Source of the DNA: an uncultured Prevotellaceae bacterium
GTDB lineage: Bacteria > Bacteroidota > Bacteroidia > Bacteroidales > Bacteroidaceae
NCBI GenBank assembly: GCA_902768785.1
Contig: CACXMM010000025.1
Span: forward strand, 1-55,854
Direction: 5' to 3'
DNA length: 55,854 bases
Part shown: piece by piece, positions 1 through 7,732 of the stretch
Position numbering within the stretch: the stretch's first letter is position 1
How the letters are laid out: each line of letters starts with the position of its first letter
Program-made: the position numbers and the translations under genes
The notes under the pieces: generated by a model
What the model was told of the DNA's origin: nothing
Databases searched by the model: none
Seen by the model: only the letters and a program-made list of their open reading frames with translations

Positions 1-102
1 GGTTGGTTTCGCACCTTTGTAGTTCACGCGGATGGTCTCTTGTGCTGCCAGCGAAAGAGTGCAGCATACAAGGACGGTTGTTAGAATGATTCTTTTCATC
101 AT
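1..102 (-). CDS. Secreted protein, N-terminal part only
   Basis: Reading on the minus strand from the ATG pair at 102-97 gives an open frame that runs off the left edge. The translation begins MMKRIILTTVLVCC, then a hydrophobic core and LSLAAQ, which is a typical signal peptide with cleavage after AAQ, followed by ETIRVNYKGAKPT. Only 34 codons are visible, so the product is unknown. A Bacteroidetes-type -7 box lies upstream at 190-183, which supports a real gene that starts here. Confidence 0.6.
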   Translation of the reverse strand, partial: MMKRIILTTVLVCCTLSLAAQETIRVNYKGAKPT

Positions 103-182
103 GATTGATATTTAGTTAGATGGTGACAGGAACCTGTCCCTTGTCACCTATGAATATACAGTTTGTATAAGATTATGCGCCA

Positions 183-213
183 CAAAGATAGGAATTGTTT
201 CTGAAAGTTCCAA
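183..213 (-). promoter_or_regulatory. Bacteroidetes-type promoter for the gene leaving the left edge
   Basis: On the minus strand, TATCTTTG (190-183) is a perfect TAnnTTTG -7 box. A TTGG sits 19 bases upstream (213-210) as the -33 box. It points at the secreted protein starting at 102. Confidence 0.6.
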
Positions 214-242
214 GAAAATGCCGATTTATTATTTTTTTTGTG

Positions 243-250
243 TACCTTTG
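243..250 (+). promoter_or_regulatory. -7 promoter box (TACCTTTG)
   Basis: TACCTTTG matches the Bacteroidetes -7 consensus and lies 25 bases before the chosen ATG at 276. No clear -33 box is seen at the usual distance; the upstream DNA is T-rich. Confidence 0.5.
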
Positions 251-275
251 GGCCTTCTAAATGCAATACATCATA

Positions 276-1463
276 ATGAAAAGGTTTACATGGTTATTGT
301 CATTGGCATCTGTCATGATGCCCATGACGCTCAGTGCACAAGACACTTACACCTGGAATTTCGAGTCCACCAATCCTGCCGATTTCGTTCAGGTTGGTAC
401 TAATGAAACCACTACGCATGAGATGAAGGAGTATAGGTTCGACCTATCAGCATATGCCGGAAAAACAGGACGTTTCGCCATCAGACATTACAACTGCACA
501 AACATGCTTTATTTGGATATCGATGACATCTGCCTCAGTTCTCTGTCAGATCCCACCCTTCCAACCAACCTTACGGTTACGCCAGCTGCTACTACAGCCA
601 AAGTAACATGGGATGGTGCCGAAGGTGATTCATGGAACATACGCTACAGGGAGATTAATCCTAATGAAACACAGACCATCTTATGGGACCTGACTAAAGA
701 TAATTATGAATCGCAACTTGAAGGCTGGGGAATAGAGGACAGGGATGAAGACGGCAATAATTGGGGGCTATCCTATGGTGGTTACGACCCCAATAATGAT
801 CAATTATCGTATTATGATAATGTTTGTTTTCACAGTTATAGCTATAATGGTGAAGCATTTGACCCAGACAACTGGCTGTACACTCCAGAATTAACACTTG
901 GCGGTACTTTTAAGTTTTGGGCTTGTAACGAAGTGACGGAGTATCTCGATGTGTTAGGTGTATATGTTGTAACGGAAGACGGGGAATATCAGATAGGTGA
1001 AGACATTATTCCGCCTGGTGAAGTCTGGACTGACTATACCTTCGACACAAGTGCGTATAATGGAAAGGTGGGTACAATTGCTATTGTTCATCATAACAGT
1101 TATGACCGTTGTGTGGTATATGTTGACTATATCTCTTATGTCAAAGAAGGTGACGAACCCGCCGAGCCGATTGAAATAAACGCACTTACCGAACCCAGTT
1201 ACACCATTTCGGGATTGAAACCCAATACCGAATATGTCGTTGAGGTGCAGGCCTATAATGAAATGGGTGAAACAGAGTGGACCCCCCTCACCCACTTTAC
1301 CACCACTAATAGCAGCATCGCCACCAGCCTAAATCAAGTAACAAGTGATAAGTCACAAGTTCAAAGTGAAGAGTGGTACACCCTGGATGGACGTAAGATC
1401 AGTGGAGTTCCCACGAAACGAGGCGTGTATATCCAAAACGGCAAAAAAGCCATTGTACATTAA
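276..1463 (+). CDS. Secreted surface protein: choice-of-anchor-like and Fn3 domains plus C-terminal tag
   Basis: 395 residues from the ATG at 276; the upstream in-frame ATG at 261 would only add MQYII before the signal peptide. The signal peptide is MKRFTWLLSLASVMMPMTLSAQ. The first part and residues of about 130-290 resemble the jelly-roll 'choice-of-anchor' modules of Bacteroidetes adhesins (pattern 'YDNVCFHSYSYNGEAFDPDNW' type, W/L-rich beta strands). Fibronectin type III-like segments lie near residues 85-115 and 310-345 (ending in TPLTHFTT). The last 30 residues form the tag WYTLDG...PTKRGVYIQNGKK, shared with the proteins ending at 2847 and 51491. The linker before the tag is encoded by 7-bp-period repeats. 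Probably exported and cell-surface attached; ligand unknown. Confidence 0.7.
   Translation: MKRFTWLLSLASVMMPMTLSAQDTYTWNFESTNPADFVQVGTNETTTHEMKEYRFDLSAYAGKTGRFAIRHYNCTNMLYLDIDDICLSSLSDPTLPTNLTVTPAATTAKVTWDGAEGDSWNIRYREINPNETQTILWDLTKDNYESQLEGWGIEDRDEDGNNWGLSYGGYDPNNDQLSYYDNVCFHSYSYNGEAFDPDNWLYTPELTLGGTFKFWACNEVTEYLDVLGVYVVTEDGEYQIGEDIIPPGEVWTDYTFDTSAYNGKVGTIAIVHHNSYDRCVVYVDYISYVKEGDEPAEPIEINALTEPSYTISGLKPNTEYVVEVQAYNEMGETEWTPLTHFTTTNSSIATSLNQVTSDKSQVQSEEWYTLDGRKISGVPTKRGVYIQNGKKAIVH
1334..1368 (+). repeat. Degenerate heptanucleotide repeat inside coding sequence
   Basis: Five 7-base units (TCAAGTA, ACAAGTG, ATAAGTC, ACAAGTT, CAAAGTG) encode the linker VTSDKSQVQ just before the C-terminal tag of the gene at 276-1463. 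Confidence 0.6.
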
Positions 1464-1485
1464 ACATTAAATATTAAACATTAAC
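1458..1485 (+). repeat. Heptanucleotide tandem repeat (CATTAAA) x4 spanning a stop codon
   Basis: Units CATTAAA, CATTAAA, TATTAAA and CATTAAC follow one another without gaps. The first unit contains the TAA stop (1461-1463) of the upstream gene. Confidence 0.75.
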
Positions 1486-1512
1486 TTCGTTGACTTTTGT
1501 CAACGCTGTTAA

Positions 1513-1544
1513 AAGAAAGAGGATGATTGCTCATCCTCTTTCTT
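1513..1544 (+). terminator. Terminator hairpin after the surface protein
   Basis: A perfect 14-bp stem (AAGAAAGAGGATGA / TCATCCTCTTTCTT) with the loop TTGC. The T-rich arm replaces a separate T tract. A very similar AAAGAGGAT / ATCCTCTTT hairpin follows the surface protein ending at 51491. Confidence 0.7.
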
Positions 1545-1560
1545 GTATGTATCCGTTTCA

Positions 1561-1624
1561 TCCGAGTAATCCGTGGTCGTTTTACCTCTGAAAGAAATTA
1601 TCATAATTACCATAATTATCCCAG
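1561..1624. repeat. 64-bp direct repeat, copy 1
   Basis: Matches 2681-2744 in 62 of 64 positions and in the same orientation. It ends with three 9-base units (AATTATCAT, AATTACCAT, AATTATCCC at 1596-1622). The rest of the gap 1464-1950 holds the heptamer repeat, the terminator, degenerate CACGGAT/CACAGAT direct repeats near 1650-1675, and the promoter element described next. Confidence 0.85.
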
Positions 1625-1766
1625 TAATACCATTCTTACTTTTTTACCTCACACAGATCGCACGGATCCCACAGATTTCTTTTTCCGTTTTAAAACAATT
1701 CTGTTCAATTTGAATCAAATTTGTTCAAATCTTACAAAATTATTTGGAGGTTTCAAAGAAATACTC

Positions 1767-1856
1767 TATCTTTGGCTTCGCCGAAGATACTTTCGCTCGG
1801 AAAAACAAAAAAAACAAGATTTTCTTTGGTTTTTCCCTCACTTAATCGTATCTTTG
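1767..1856 (+). repeat. Promoter-bearing repeat element, copy near 1.8 kb
   Basis: Begins with the hairpin CTTTGGC-TTC-GCCGAAG flanked by TAT/ATA, followed by a TTTCGCTCGG motif, an A-rich then T-rich stretch, CCCTCACTTAATCG, and TATCTTTG (1849-1856). TTTG at 1825-1828 lies 20 bases before the -7 box. The same architecture is repeated at 52688-52976, and a reversed promoter half lies near 49425-49460. Confidence 0.75.
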
Positions 1857-1861
1857 CACTG

Positions 1862-1955
1862 TCAGAACGAAAGTTTTGACTACGCCGCTGAGTGCGGGGA
1901 GCAAGACCTGATCGACACTACTCCATTTAAAAGTCACCTTAGGGTGACTTTTATT
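1862..1955 (+). ncRNA. Candidate small RNA between a promoter and a terminator
   Basis: The good -33/-7 promoter at 1825-1856 is followed by no open reading frame but by a hairpin (GTCAGAAC-GAAA-GTTTTGAC, one G-T pair) and then, about 75 bases later, by a strong terminator at 1929-1952. A transcript of roughly 90 nt is predicted. It would overlap the 3' end of the minus-strand gene by only a few bases. Inferred from signals only; no RNA family was recognised. Confidence 0.35.
1929..1952. terminator. Hairpin terminator, probably bidirectional
   Basis: Perfect stem AAAAGTCACC / GGTGACTTTT with a 4-base loop, followed by ATTTTTC on the plus strand. The stop codon of the minus-strand gene (1951-1953) sits at its edge, so it can serve both directions. 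Confidence 0.75.
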
Positions 1956-2571
1956 TTTCATATCTCCTACGGAATACTCGATTGAAATCTGGACTTTGCA
2001 CCTGGATTCTATTAACAGGCAATACCTTTTTGCCTTTGAATATCAACACTTCTAATGCATCCTGATTCGTTTCAAAATAGCTTTTTATATCTGATGCTAA
2101 TAATCGGGCATTATAATCAACAGTCATATTAAGCAGAACCCTGTTGCTCTGACCGATTGACTCAAACAGTCTGTTGTTCACAGAAGCTTTACCTGATATG
2201 GTTTTGAGGTCATACACCTTGCAATTCCCCTTCTGCTCAAAGATAAAGTCTGGCGTACGTGTACCTTTCGGATTTGGCAGGACAAACACCCGGTAACCAT
2301 GTTCTACTGCTTTACGGGCAGCATTCAACAGGTTTTCATAGTCTGGGCTTTGTTCGCCTCCAGTGCTGTAAATACCCATCTCGCCCTCTACCGGATGAAA
2401 TTCGCCATAGTAGACGATCTCCTTCAGTTTCTTTATGAAGCTGGCTCCTTTCAGGTTGTGAAGTTCCTTTAGTTCAACGGTAATGCCTCTCCACAAAGAT
2501 TCCTCCACCAACCAGGCAGAATCATCATAATCCTCGAAAATATCTAATGAAAATATGCGTTCTTCCATCAT
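1951..2571 (-). CDS. Orphan CdiA-C-like nuclease domain protein
   Basis: About 206 residues from the ATG at 2571; the in-frame ATG at 2583 is almost on the predicted transcription start, and 2568 is also possible. No signal peptide. The C-terminal half contains PNPKGTRTPDFIF, then VYDLKTISGKAS and SIGQSNRVLLNM. This spacing of an acidic TPDF motif, YDLKT with an invariant Asp/Lys, and a downstream Gln/Asn helix resembles the CdiA C-terminal tRNA-nuclease toxin fold (restriction-endonuclease-like). In polymorphic toxins and Bacteroidales mobile elements this domain sits at the end of a larger carrier protein and next to an immunity gene. Here it is alone, with its own promoter and no visible partner. 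It could be a retired toxin, a domesticated nuclease, or an immunity-independent protein. Confidence 0.5.
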   Translation of the reverse strand: MMEERIFSLDIFEDYDDSAWLVEESLWRGITVELKELHNLKGASFIKKLKEIVYYGEFHPVEGEMGIYSTGGEQSPDYENLLNAARKAVEHGYRVFVLPNPKGTRTPDFIFEQKGNCKVYDLKTISGKASVNNRLFESIGQSNRVLLNMTVDYNARLLASDIKSYFETNQDALEVLIFKGKKVLPVNRIQVQSPDFNRVFRRRYEK

Positions 2572-2591
2572 ACATAGTCTCATTCTGATTG

Positions 2592-2622
2592 CAAAGATAC
2601 AACTTTACTTTGGAATATCAAA
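2592..2622 (-). promoter_or_regulatory. Promoter of the CdiA-C-like gene
   Basis: Minus strand: TTTG (2622-2619), 19-base spacer, TATCTTTG (2599-2592), a perfect match to the Bacteroidetes consensus. The start would fall near 2585, a few bases before the first ATG, favouring the ATG at 2571 or 2568. Confidence 0.7.
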
Positions 2623-2680
2623 TAATTATCGGATTTTTTACTTTTGAAAGTTAAATATGGTGTAAAAATCATCCGCTAAA

Positions 2681-2744
2681 TCCGAGTGATCCGTGGTCGT
2701 TTTATCTCTGAAAGAAATTATCATAATTACCATAATTATCCCAG
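2681..2744. repeat. 64-bp direct repeat, copy 2
   Basis: Second copy of the repeat at 1561-1624, same orientation, two mismatches. The two copies bracket the CdiA-C-like gene and the promoter element. Confidence 0.85.
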
Positions 2745-2846
2745 AAATAAGGGGCTGCTACTACTCGAAAAGTGGCAAAGGATATGCTAAGGAGACAGAT
2801 ATCTCCTAAAGATAAGGATATGATGATATCGTAAAAGACTTAGAAT

Positions 2847-4820
2847 TCAGATGACGACCTTGCGGCCATTGAAGAGGAATACACCTTTCTGAGTGGGTTT
2901 TCGACTGAGCTTTGTTCCGTCGAGTGAATACCATCCCGCTTTATCAGTTATCTTTTTTCCTTTATCATTTACCTCATTGATGGTTGTGGCTATTCCGCCC
3001 CCGAAGGGATCCATATAACCATCATATACACCCCAGTTCTTGGCTTTGGCCTTGACGACGTTCGCCGAAGAGCAGTAATTATTGTCGTAGTCGTAGTCGA
3101 GGAAAACGCTGAAGATGCCCTCTTCCTTCCCATTACGGTTGGGCAGACCATCGATGAGCGTCGTCATGGCGGCATCACCGATGGAATTGCCATAGCAATA
3201 AAGTTCTTTCAGGCTGGAACAGGATGAGACCTCCAGAGCCGTGAGATTATTTCCCTCACAATGGAGCACTTCCAGCTGGGGTGCGTACAGATTCACCTTG
3301 GTGAGATTATTTCCGTCGCACCATACTTCTTTTAGTGACATGCCATTTCCCAGTTCCAGTGTACCCGTCAGTGAACAGTCGTTACAATAGAGTTCCTCCA
3401 GCAATGGACAATGGCTCACGTCGAGTGATGTCAGGGCTGTACAGTTGTAGGTGTCCAGGTAATTTAGCTTTGTGTTGTTCGTCACGTCGATGGCAGCTAG
3501 CGTGTTGGTTTCAGCACAACTGAGATATTCCAGATTTGGGAACAGTTCAATGCCTTTAATACTGGTACCTGTGGGATCCCATCCGCCCATGTTGAGTGTC
3601 TTGATGGAATTCAGTTCAGTGGGCGTGAATATGTCATTGTGGTCTTTGTCATAATCAGTATAATAGTTGATATACGATAACACAAGGTCGCCGAAGTTGT
3701 ACTCATCGATGACGTAGCCGCCGATAATCTCGTTGAACCACTCCGTCCATGGCGTCTGATTATTATATGACGACACAATGTCGGGTGGTGCCACCAGTTT
3801 GGCATTGGGATGGATACTCTTAAACTCATCACCATCGAAAGAAATCTGCGAGGCAGGCTTGCAGAACGTCACCATTTTCAGTTTCGTACAATCTTCGAAA
3901 GCACTGGCATTCATTACGCTCAAGTGGGCCGGAATGCGGATAGACTCAATGTTTGACTGATAGAAAGCCCAGAATCTGATTTCCTCCAGGCTTTCAGGCA
4001 AAGAACAATGTGTGATACTAGATTTCCAGAAGGCATAGCCCCCCACACTTGTCAGTCCTTTGGGTAAAATGCACGTCCTTAATTTTTTTGTTTCAGAGAA
4101 CGCGAAAGCCTCAATAGATGTCACTCCCTTTGGCACGCGAAACACACTGCCGACCTTTGCCTGAGGGTAGCAGCACAGTTTCTTTATGCCGTTATCGGTT
4201 TGATAGAGTACGCCATCCACAGCCGAGTAATCAGAATTCAGGCCACTGACGGTGATTGCGGTCAACGATGACATACCGAGGAATGCATCATCTTCAATTG
4301 ACGTCACATTATAAGGTAGATGTACCGTTGTGATACCTGAGCACCCGTCGAAGACATGGCTTCCAATATTCTTTACTGAGTTGGGGAGGTTTATCGACGT
4401 GAGACTGGTGCAATTTTGGAAAGCGTAGGTTTCTAAGAACTCTAATCTGTCATTGAGAACCACCTCCTGCAATTTGGTACAGTCTTTGAACGCATAGGAG
4501 TTTATGCCATCTATCCCACTAGAAAAGGTGACTTTTGTCAGTTGGTTACACCCGGCAAAAGCGTAAGCAAGGATAGCAAAAACCTGTAATGTCTTTCCGT
4601 TGTTCGGGTTGACTACCGTCGAGGGGATCTTTATAGCGCCTGTGGCCGTCTGTGGGATACAGGGATTGTGAGCATCGCCAACGGCAGCGACGGAGCCATA
4701 ATCCGAGAAAGTCATAGAATAGCCGTCCACGTTGGCTGTGAACGTATAGTCTGCGCCATGTATTGATACAGAGGCTGCCATCAGCAGTGTGACAAGGATG
4801 GTGATTCTAATTATCTTCAT
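2847..4820 (-). CDS. BspA-like leucine-rich repeat surface protein
   Basis: 657 residues. Signal peptide MKIIRITILVTLLMAASVSIHGA. Residues of about 75-330 are BspA-type LRR_5 repeats (units such as AFAGCNQLTKVTFSSG, AFKDCTKLQEVVLND, AFQNCTSLTSINLPNSV). Residues 400-560 are a second LRR block of a different type (LEYLSCAETNTL, LDVSHCPLLEELYC, LEVLHCEGNNL). The C-terminus is the tag WYSLDGTKLS...QKGVFLFNGRK shared with two other proteins here. BspA proteins bind host or bacterial surface ligands. It has its own promoter (4883-4852) and stands outside the enzyme operon. Expected on the cell surface. Confidence 0.85.
   Translation of the reverse strand: MKIIRITILVTLLMAASVSIHGADYTFTANVDGYSMTFSDYGSVAAVGDAHNPCIPQTATGAIKIPSTVVNPNNGKTLQVFAILAYAFAGCNQLTKVTFSSGIDGINSYAFKDCTKLQEVVLNDRLEFLETYAFQNCTSLTSINLPNSVKNIGSHVFDGCSGITTVHLPYNVTSIEDDAFLGMSSLTAITVSGLNSDYSAVDGVLYQTDNGIKKLCCYPQAKVGSVFRVPKGVTSIEAFAFSETKKLRTCILPKGLTSVGGYAFWKSSITHCSLPESLEEIRFWAFYQSNIESIRIPAHLSVMNASAFEDCTKLKMVTFCKPASQISFDGDEFKSIHPNAKLVAPPDIVSSYNNQTPWTEWFNEIIGGYVIDEYNFGDLVLSYINYYTDYDKDHNDIFTPTELNSIKTLNMGGWDPTGTSIKGIELFPNLEYLSCAETNTLAAIDVTNNTKLNYLDTYNCTALTSLDVSHCPLLEELYCNDCSLTGTLELGNGMSLKEVWCDGNNLTKVNLYAPQLEVLHCEGNNLTALEVSSCSSLKELYCYGNSIGDAAMTTLIDGLPNRNGKEEGIFSVFLDYDYDNNYCSSANVVKAKAKNWGVYDGYMDPFGGGIATTINEVNDKGKKITDKAGWYSLDGTKLSRKPTQKGVFLFNGRKVVI
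2941..2975 (-). repeat. Degenerate heptanucleotide repeat inside the LRR gene
   Basis: Five consecutive 7-base units on the plus strand (TTATCAG, TTATCTT, TTTTCCT, TTATCAT, TTACCTC). Read on the minus strand they encode EVNDKGKKITDK, the linker before the C-terminal tag. Confidence 0.6.
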
Positions 4821-4851
4821 AAGTGAATATGGTTTTAAGTCTATTGTGCTA

Positions 4852-4883
4852 CAAAGATAATTATTTGTTTTGAATTATGCAAA
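4852..4883 (-). promoter_or_regulatory. Promoter of the LRR surface protein gene
   Basis: Minus strand: TTTG (4883-4880), 20-base spacer, TATCTTTG (4859-4852), 32 bases before the ATG at 4820. Confidence 0.7.
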
Positions 4884-4910
4884 TTGAATCATGTAAAATA
4901 AATAATTTTT

Positions 4911-7655
4911 TCACTGAATCCCGAAATCCTGCTGCTGACGTTCCACCTCATCGAGCGTTTTCTTGCGTTCCGCATCACTGAGGGTCTTGCCAGTCTGACT
5001 TCTCTGCAGGGTAGCTTGGGAGGAGCGATGGGCTACTTCCTGATAGCACTGAGGCTGGGTATAGGGGATGCTCTCGATGGTGAGGGTGTCGGCGGCGGGG
5101 GCGTATGTCCCTTCGTAAACAGAACGCGCGATGATACGGATGGTACCTGCCTGATGGGTGCTGCGGACAAGAATCGGTGCGCTGCCCCATTCGGTGGCAC
5201 GGGGGTTCGCCATGATGTTCCCATCATCGATGATTGTGCCCTCACCCTCCACGGTGAATTGAATCTGTTCCTTGGCAAGACGGCGTATGTTCCCGTTGTC
5301 GTCGGTCACTTCGGCTACCACCACGATGAAGTCACTGCCGTCGGCAACCAGTTTCTTTCCCATTTCATCGGCATACAGGCGGAGTTTTGTGCTTCTGCGC
5401 GACGGCATCTTTTTCTCGGAGCATACCACCTTACCGTTGATGATACCCTCTGCCAAGAGTGATACGCTCTGCCAGTTACGTTGCGTGTAGCTGTGGTTGC
5501 GTGCCTCCCAGAAATTCCAGAAGTCCTTGAACACCACAGGGGCATTGGGGATGCCGTTGGGGTCGTGGACCACAGGAAGGGTGAGTGTCTTCTCCCCCTC
5601 GAAAGCCGTCAGACGCACACTGTCGCAGTTGGAGAACACCACCACATCATTGTCGGAGAACTGGGTCATCTCATGGGCGATGAAAAGGAAAGGCTCCCTT
5701 CCGTCACCCCCATAGGGAGAAATCTGTGAACGGAACATCTCGAAGGCATATTTCTTCTGACGGAACGCGTCGTAGATACCACCGAGGTAGGGATCAGGAT
5801 GATAGCCACGCTGATGATCGAAGGGATGCCACTGACAGCCACCGATGAACTGCCGCTGACCATGGTACATCATCCCGTAGGTGTTCGCCAAGGAGAGGGC
5901 AGCGGTGAGCATCGCCTTTTCCCCCCATCCACGTGCAGCACGGTTGATGGCGTTGTGGGCATACCAGTCGTCGACATATTCACCCCATTCACGGGTGAAC
6001 ACACATTTGCCGTTGGCATAGTTCTCTTCTGCCTGCTTCTCCTGGGTGACGGGGATATTATCTGCCCAGTCGTAAAGCACATCATAGTTATCTTTCACGC
6101 CCTCGGAATTCATGTCGGCAGCAGCCACGGGACGACCAGGGTAGGGGAATTCCTCTCTCGTGATGCGCAGGGCCTCCAAGGCAAAGTCCTTGGGATAGCG
6201 TGTCTCGTTGAGGATCGGCTCCCACATCAGTACACAGGGATGGTTACGGTCACGACGGATGATATCGCGGGTGTTCTGATGTACTCTCTCCGCGAACAGC
6301 GGGTCTTTGTTCCAGTACTGCCAGCCTGGGGTGGGTACGATGATGAAAAGACCGAGTTCATCGCAAGCATCCATGAACGATGGATCCTGCGGATAGTGGG
6401 CAGCGCGGATGATGGTCATGCCTGCATCCTTCAGTCGTTTGGCATCACGCCACTGCTGGGAGTTGGGCAGGGCATTCCCCACGTAGGCGAAATCCTGGTG
6501 ACGGTTGCCCCCTACTAACTGGTGATAGGGTTTGCCATTGAGCCAGAAGCCATCCTTGCCGCGGAACTCTGCCTTGCGGATACCCATGCGGATGAGGCCA
6601 CCGTCAAGTCCACCTGAAAGAGACCCTCCCCCGACCAGAGACCCTCCCCCTGCCCTCCCTTTGAGGGAGGGAGCAGTTACCGTTATTTCCACATTGTATA
6701 GATAGGGGTCTTCAGGACTCCAGAGGTGGGGGCTCTTGAGGGTTGTGCTCAGGAGGGCGGTTTTGTCTTCATCCCCCTTGAGGTGGATTTCCTGCTTCAG
6801 TGTTTTCAGCAGTTTGCCCTCTGCTGTCTTGATCTTTGCCATCACCTCAGCGGTAATCACTCCCTCCCTTTGAGGGAGGGCAGGGGATGGGTCTCTTTTC
6901 ACATTCACATTGATAAAGACATCGGCACTCTTCTCACTGATGTTGTCGTAGTGGAGGAAGACGCCACCCCCTGCCACCTGATGGCTCTCGATGGCATCGG
7001 AGATATGGATGGGGGAGGTGCCAATGAGCCACACATCGCGGTACATTCCTCCATGGTAGGCGAAGTCGAGCTGTGTCTGTTTCTTTCCAGGGGGGTAGTT
7101 CTTGTCATCACTGTTGTCAGCCTTCACGGCAATCAGACAGGTATCACCGGCGTGGAAGTTCAGGTCATCGATATCGTTGCCCGTGAGATAAACGGTGATG
7201 GGGAGGTAGCCGCCGAGATGCTCCTGCACGAGGATGCCGTTGACATATATCTCCTGCTTCCCCATGATGGCCTCGAAGTGCACGGTGATCTCCTTCCCCT
7301 GCATATCCTTGGGAATCACGAACCGCTTCCGATACCAGGAGATGCCTTGGTAGTTACGGCATCCGCTGGCCTCGCAAGGTTCCAGGCGCGAGGTATGTGG
7401 AGCACATACCACCTCCCACTGGGAGTCATTGTAGGTGATGGCCTCTGCTCCCTGCGCATCTCCTAAGTGGAAACGCCACCCTTCGTTGAAGTTATACACC
7501 ACACGACCGCTGTTGGACAGTGGATACAGACCGGCTACCGATTGAGCAGAAAGGGTGAGGGGGAAAAGAAAGAGAAGGAAGAAGACCCACCCCCAGCCCG
7601 TCCCTTTGGGGAGGGGAGTGGATACCTTTTGAGTATGTGTATTTTGTTTGTCCAT
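4911..7655 (-). CDS. Glycoside hydrolase family 2 enzyme with palindromic-element insertions
   Basis: 914 residues, secreted (core FFLLFLFPLTLSAQ). GH2 layout: jelly-roll sugar-binding domain (about 50-215), immunoglobulin-like domain (220-360), TIM barrel from about 365 (GFWLNGKPYHQLVGGNRHQDF), and C-terminal Ig-like domains. Likely acid/base is E484 in WEPILNET and nucleophile E556 in FTREWGE. Substrate cannot be read; GH2 members cleave beta-galactosides, beta-glucuronides or related bonds, all present in pectin side chains. It is the last gene of the minus-strand operon. Oddities: three stretches come from the C-rich palindromic element: TPLPKGTGWGWV in the signal peptide, DPSPALPQREG near 255, and APSLKGRAGGGSLVGGGSL near 328, the last two within the Ig-like domain. 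Confidence 0.85.
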   Translation of the reverse strand: MDKQNTHTQKVSTPLPKGTGWGWVFFLLFLFPLTLSAQSVAGLYPLSNSGRVVYNFNEGWRFHLGDAQGAEAITYNDSQWEVVCAPHTSRLEPCEASGCRNYQGISWYRKRFVIPKDMQGKEITVHFEAIMGKQEIYVNGILVQEHLGGYLPITVYLTGNDIDDLNFHAGDTCLIAVKADNSDDKNYPPGKKQTQLDFAYHGGMYRDVWLIGTSPIHISDAIESHQVAGGGVFLHYDNISEKSADVFINVNVKRDPSPALPQREGVITAEVMAKIKTAEGKLLKTLKQEIHLKGDEDKTALLSTTLKSPHLWSPEDPYLYNVEITVTAPSLKGRAGGGSLVGGGSLSGGLDGGLIRMGIRKAEFRGKDGFWLNGKPYHQLVGGNRHQDFAYVGNALPNSQQWRDAKRLKDAGMTIIRAAHYPQDPSFMDACDELGLFIIVPTPGWQYWNKDPLFAERVHQNTRDIIRRDRNHPCVLMWEPILNETRYPKDFALEALRITREEFPYPGRPVAAADMNSEGVKDNYDVLYDWADNIPVTQEKQAEENYANGKCVFTREWGEYVDDWYAHNAINRAARGWGEKAMLTAALSLANTYGMMYHGQRQFIGGCQWHPFDHQRGYHPDPYLGGIYDAFRQKKYAFEMFRSQISPYGGDGREPFLFIAHEMTQFSDNDVVVFSNCDSVRLTAFEGEKTLTLPVVHDPNGIPNAPVVFKDFWNFWEARNHSYTQRNWQSVSLLAEGIINGKVVCSEKKMPSRRSTKLRLYADEMGKKLVADGSDFIVVVAEVTDDNGNIRRLAKEQIQFTVEGEGTIIDDGNIMANPRATEWGSAPILVRSTHQAGTIRIIARSVYEGTYAPAADTLTIESIPYTQPQCYQEVAHRSSQATLQRSQTGKTLSDAERKKTLDEVERQQQDFGIQ
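6620..6673 (+). repeat. C-rich palindromic element, one partial and one full unit in tandem, inside GH2
   Basis: A partial unit AGACCCTCCCCCGACC is followed by a full unit (AGACCCTCCCCC, TGCCCTCCC, TTTGA, GGGAGGGA). The palindrome CCCTCCC/GGGAGGG forms the end. In the minus frame it reads as Gly/Ser-rich peptide without disturbing the frame. Confidence 0.8.
6861..6895 (-). repeat. C-rich palindromic element, opposite orientation, inside GH2
   Basis: TCCCTCCC-TTTGA-GGGAGGGCAGGGGATGGGTCTC is, on the minus strand, the same unit as at 6638-6673 in the opposite orientation. It encodes DPSPALPQREG in the GH2 protein. Confidence 0.8.
7583..7621 (+). repeat. C-rich palindromic element in the GH2 signal-peptide region
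   Basis: AGACCCACCCCCAGCCCG, then TCCCTTTGGGGA and GGGGAGTGG. It encodes STPLPKGTGWGWVF directly before the hydrophobic core of the signal peptide. Confidence 0.75.
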
Positions 7656-7732
7656 ATTTTGATTATTAAAAGAAATGTTGTGATGATAGGAATAAAGGGA
7701 ATACTATTGACTTCATGGTAATTACCCCCTCC

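Noticed and set aside
1527-1985. 152-codon open frame on the plus strand
   Set aside because: Runs through a terminator hairpin, the 64-bp repeat and the promoter element; the translation is low-complexity and repeat-derived.
5799-6518. 239-codon open frame on the plus strand inside the GH2 gene
   Set aside because: Complement of a well-supported GH2 catalytic domain; no signal, motif or promoter. The same holds for the long opposite frames at 6726-7466, 8954-9889, 11993-12760 and 19143-20786.
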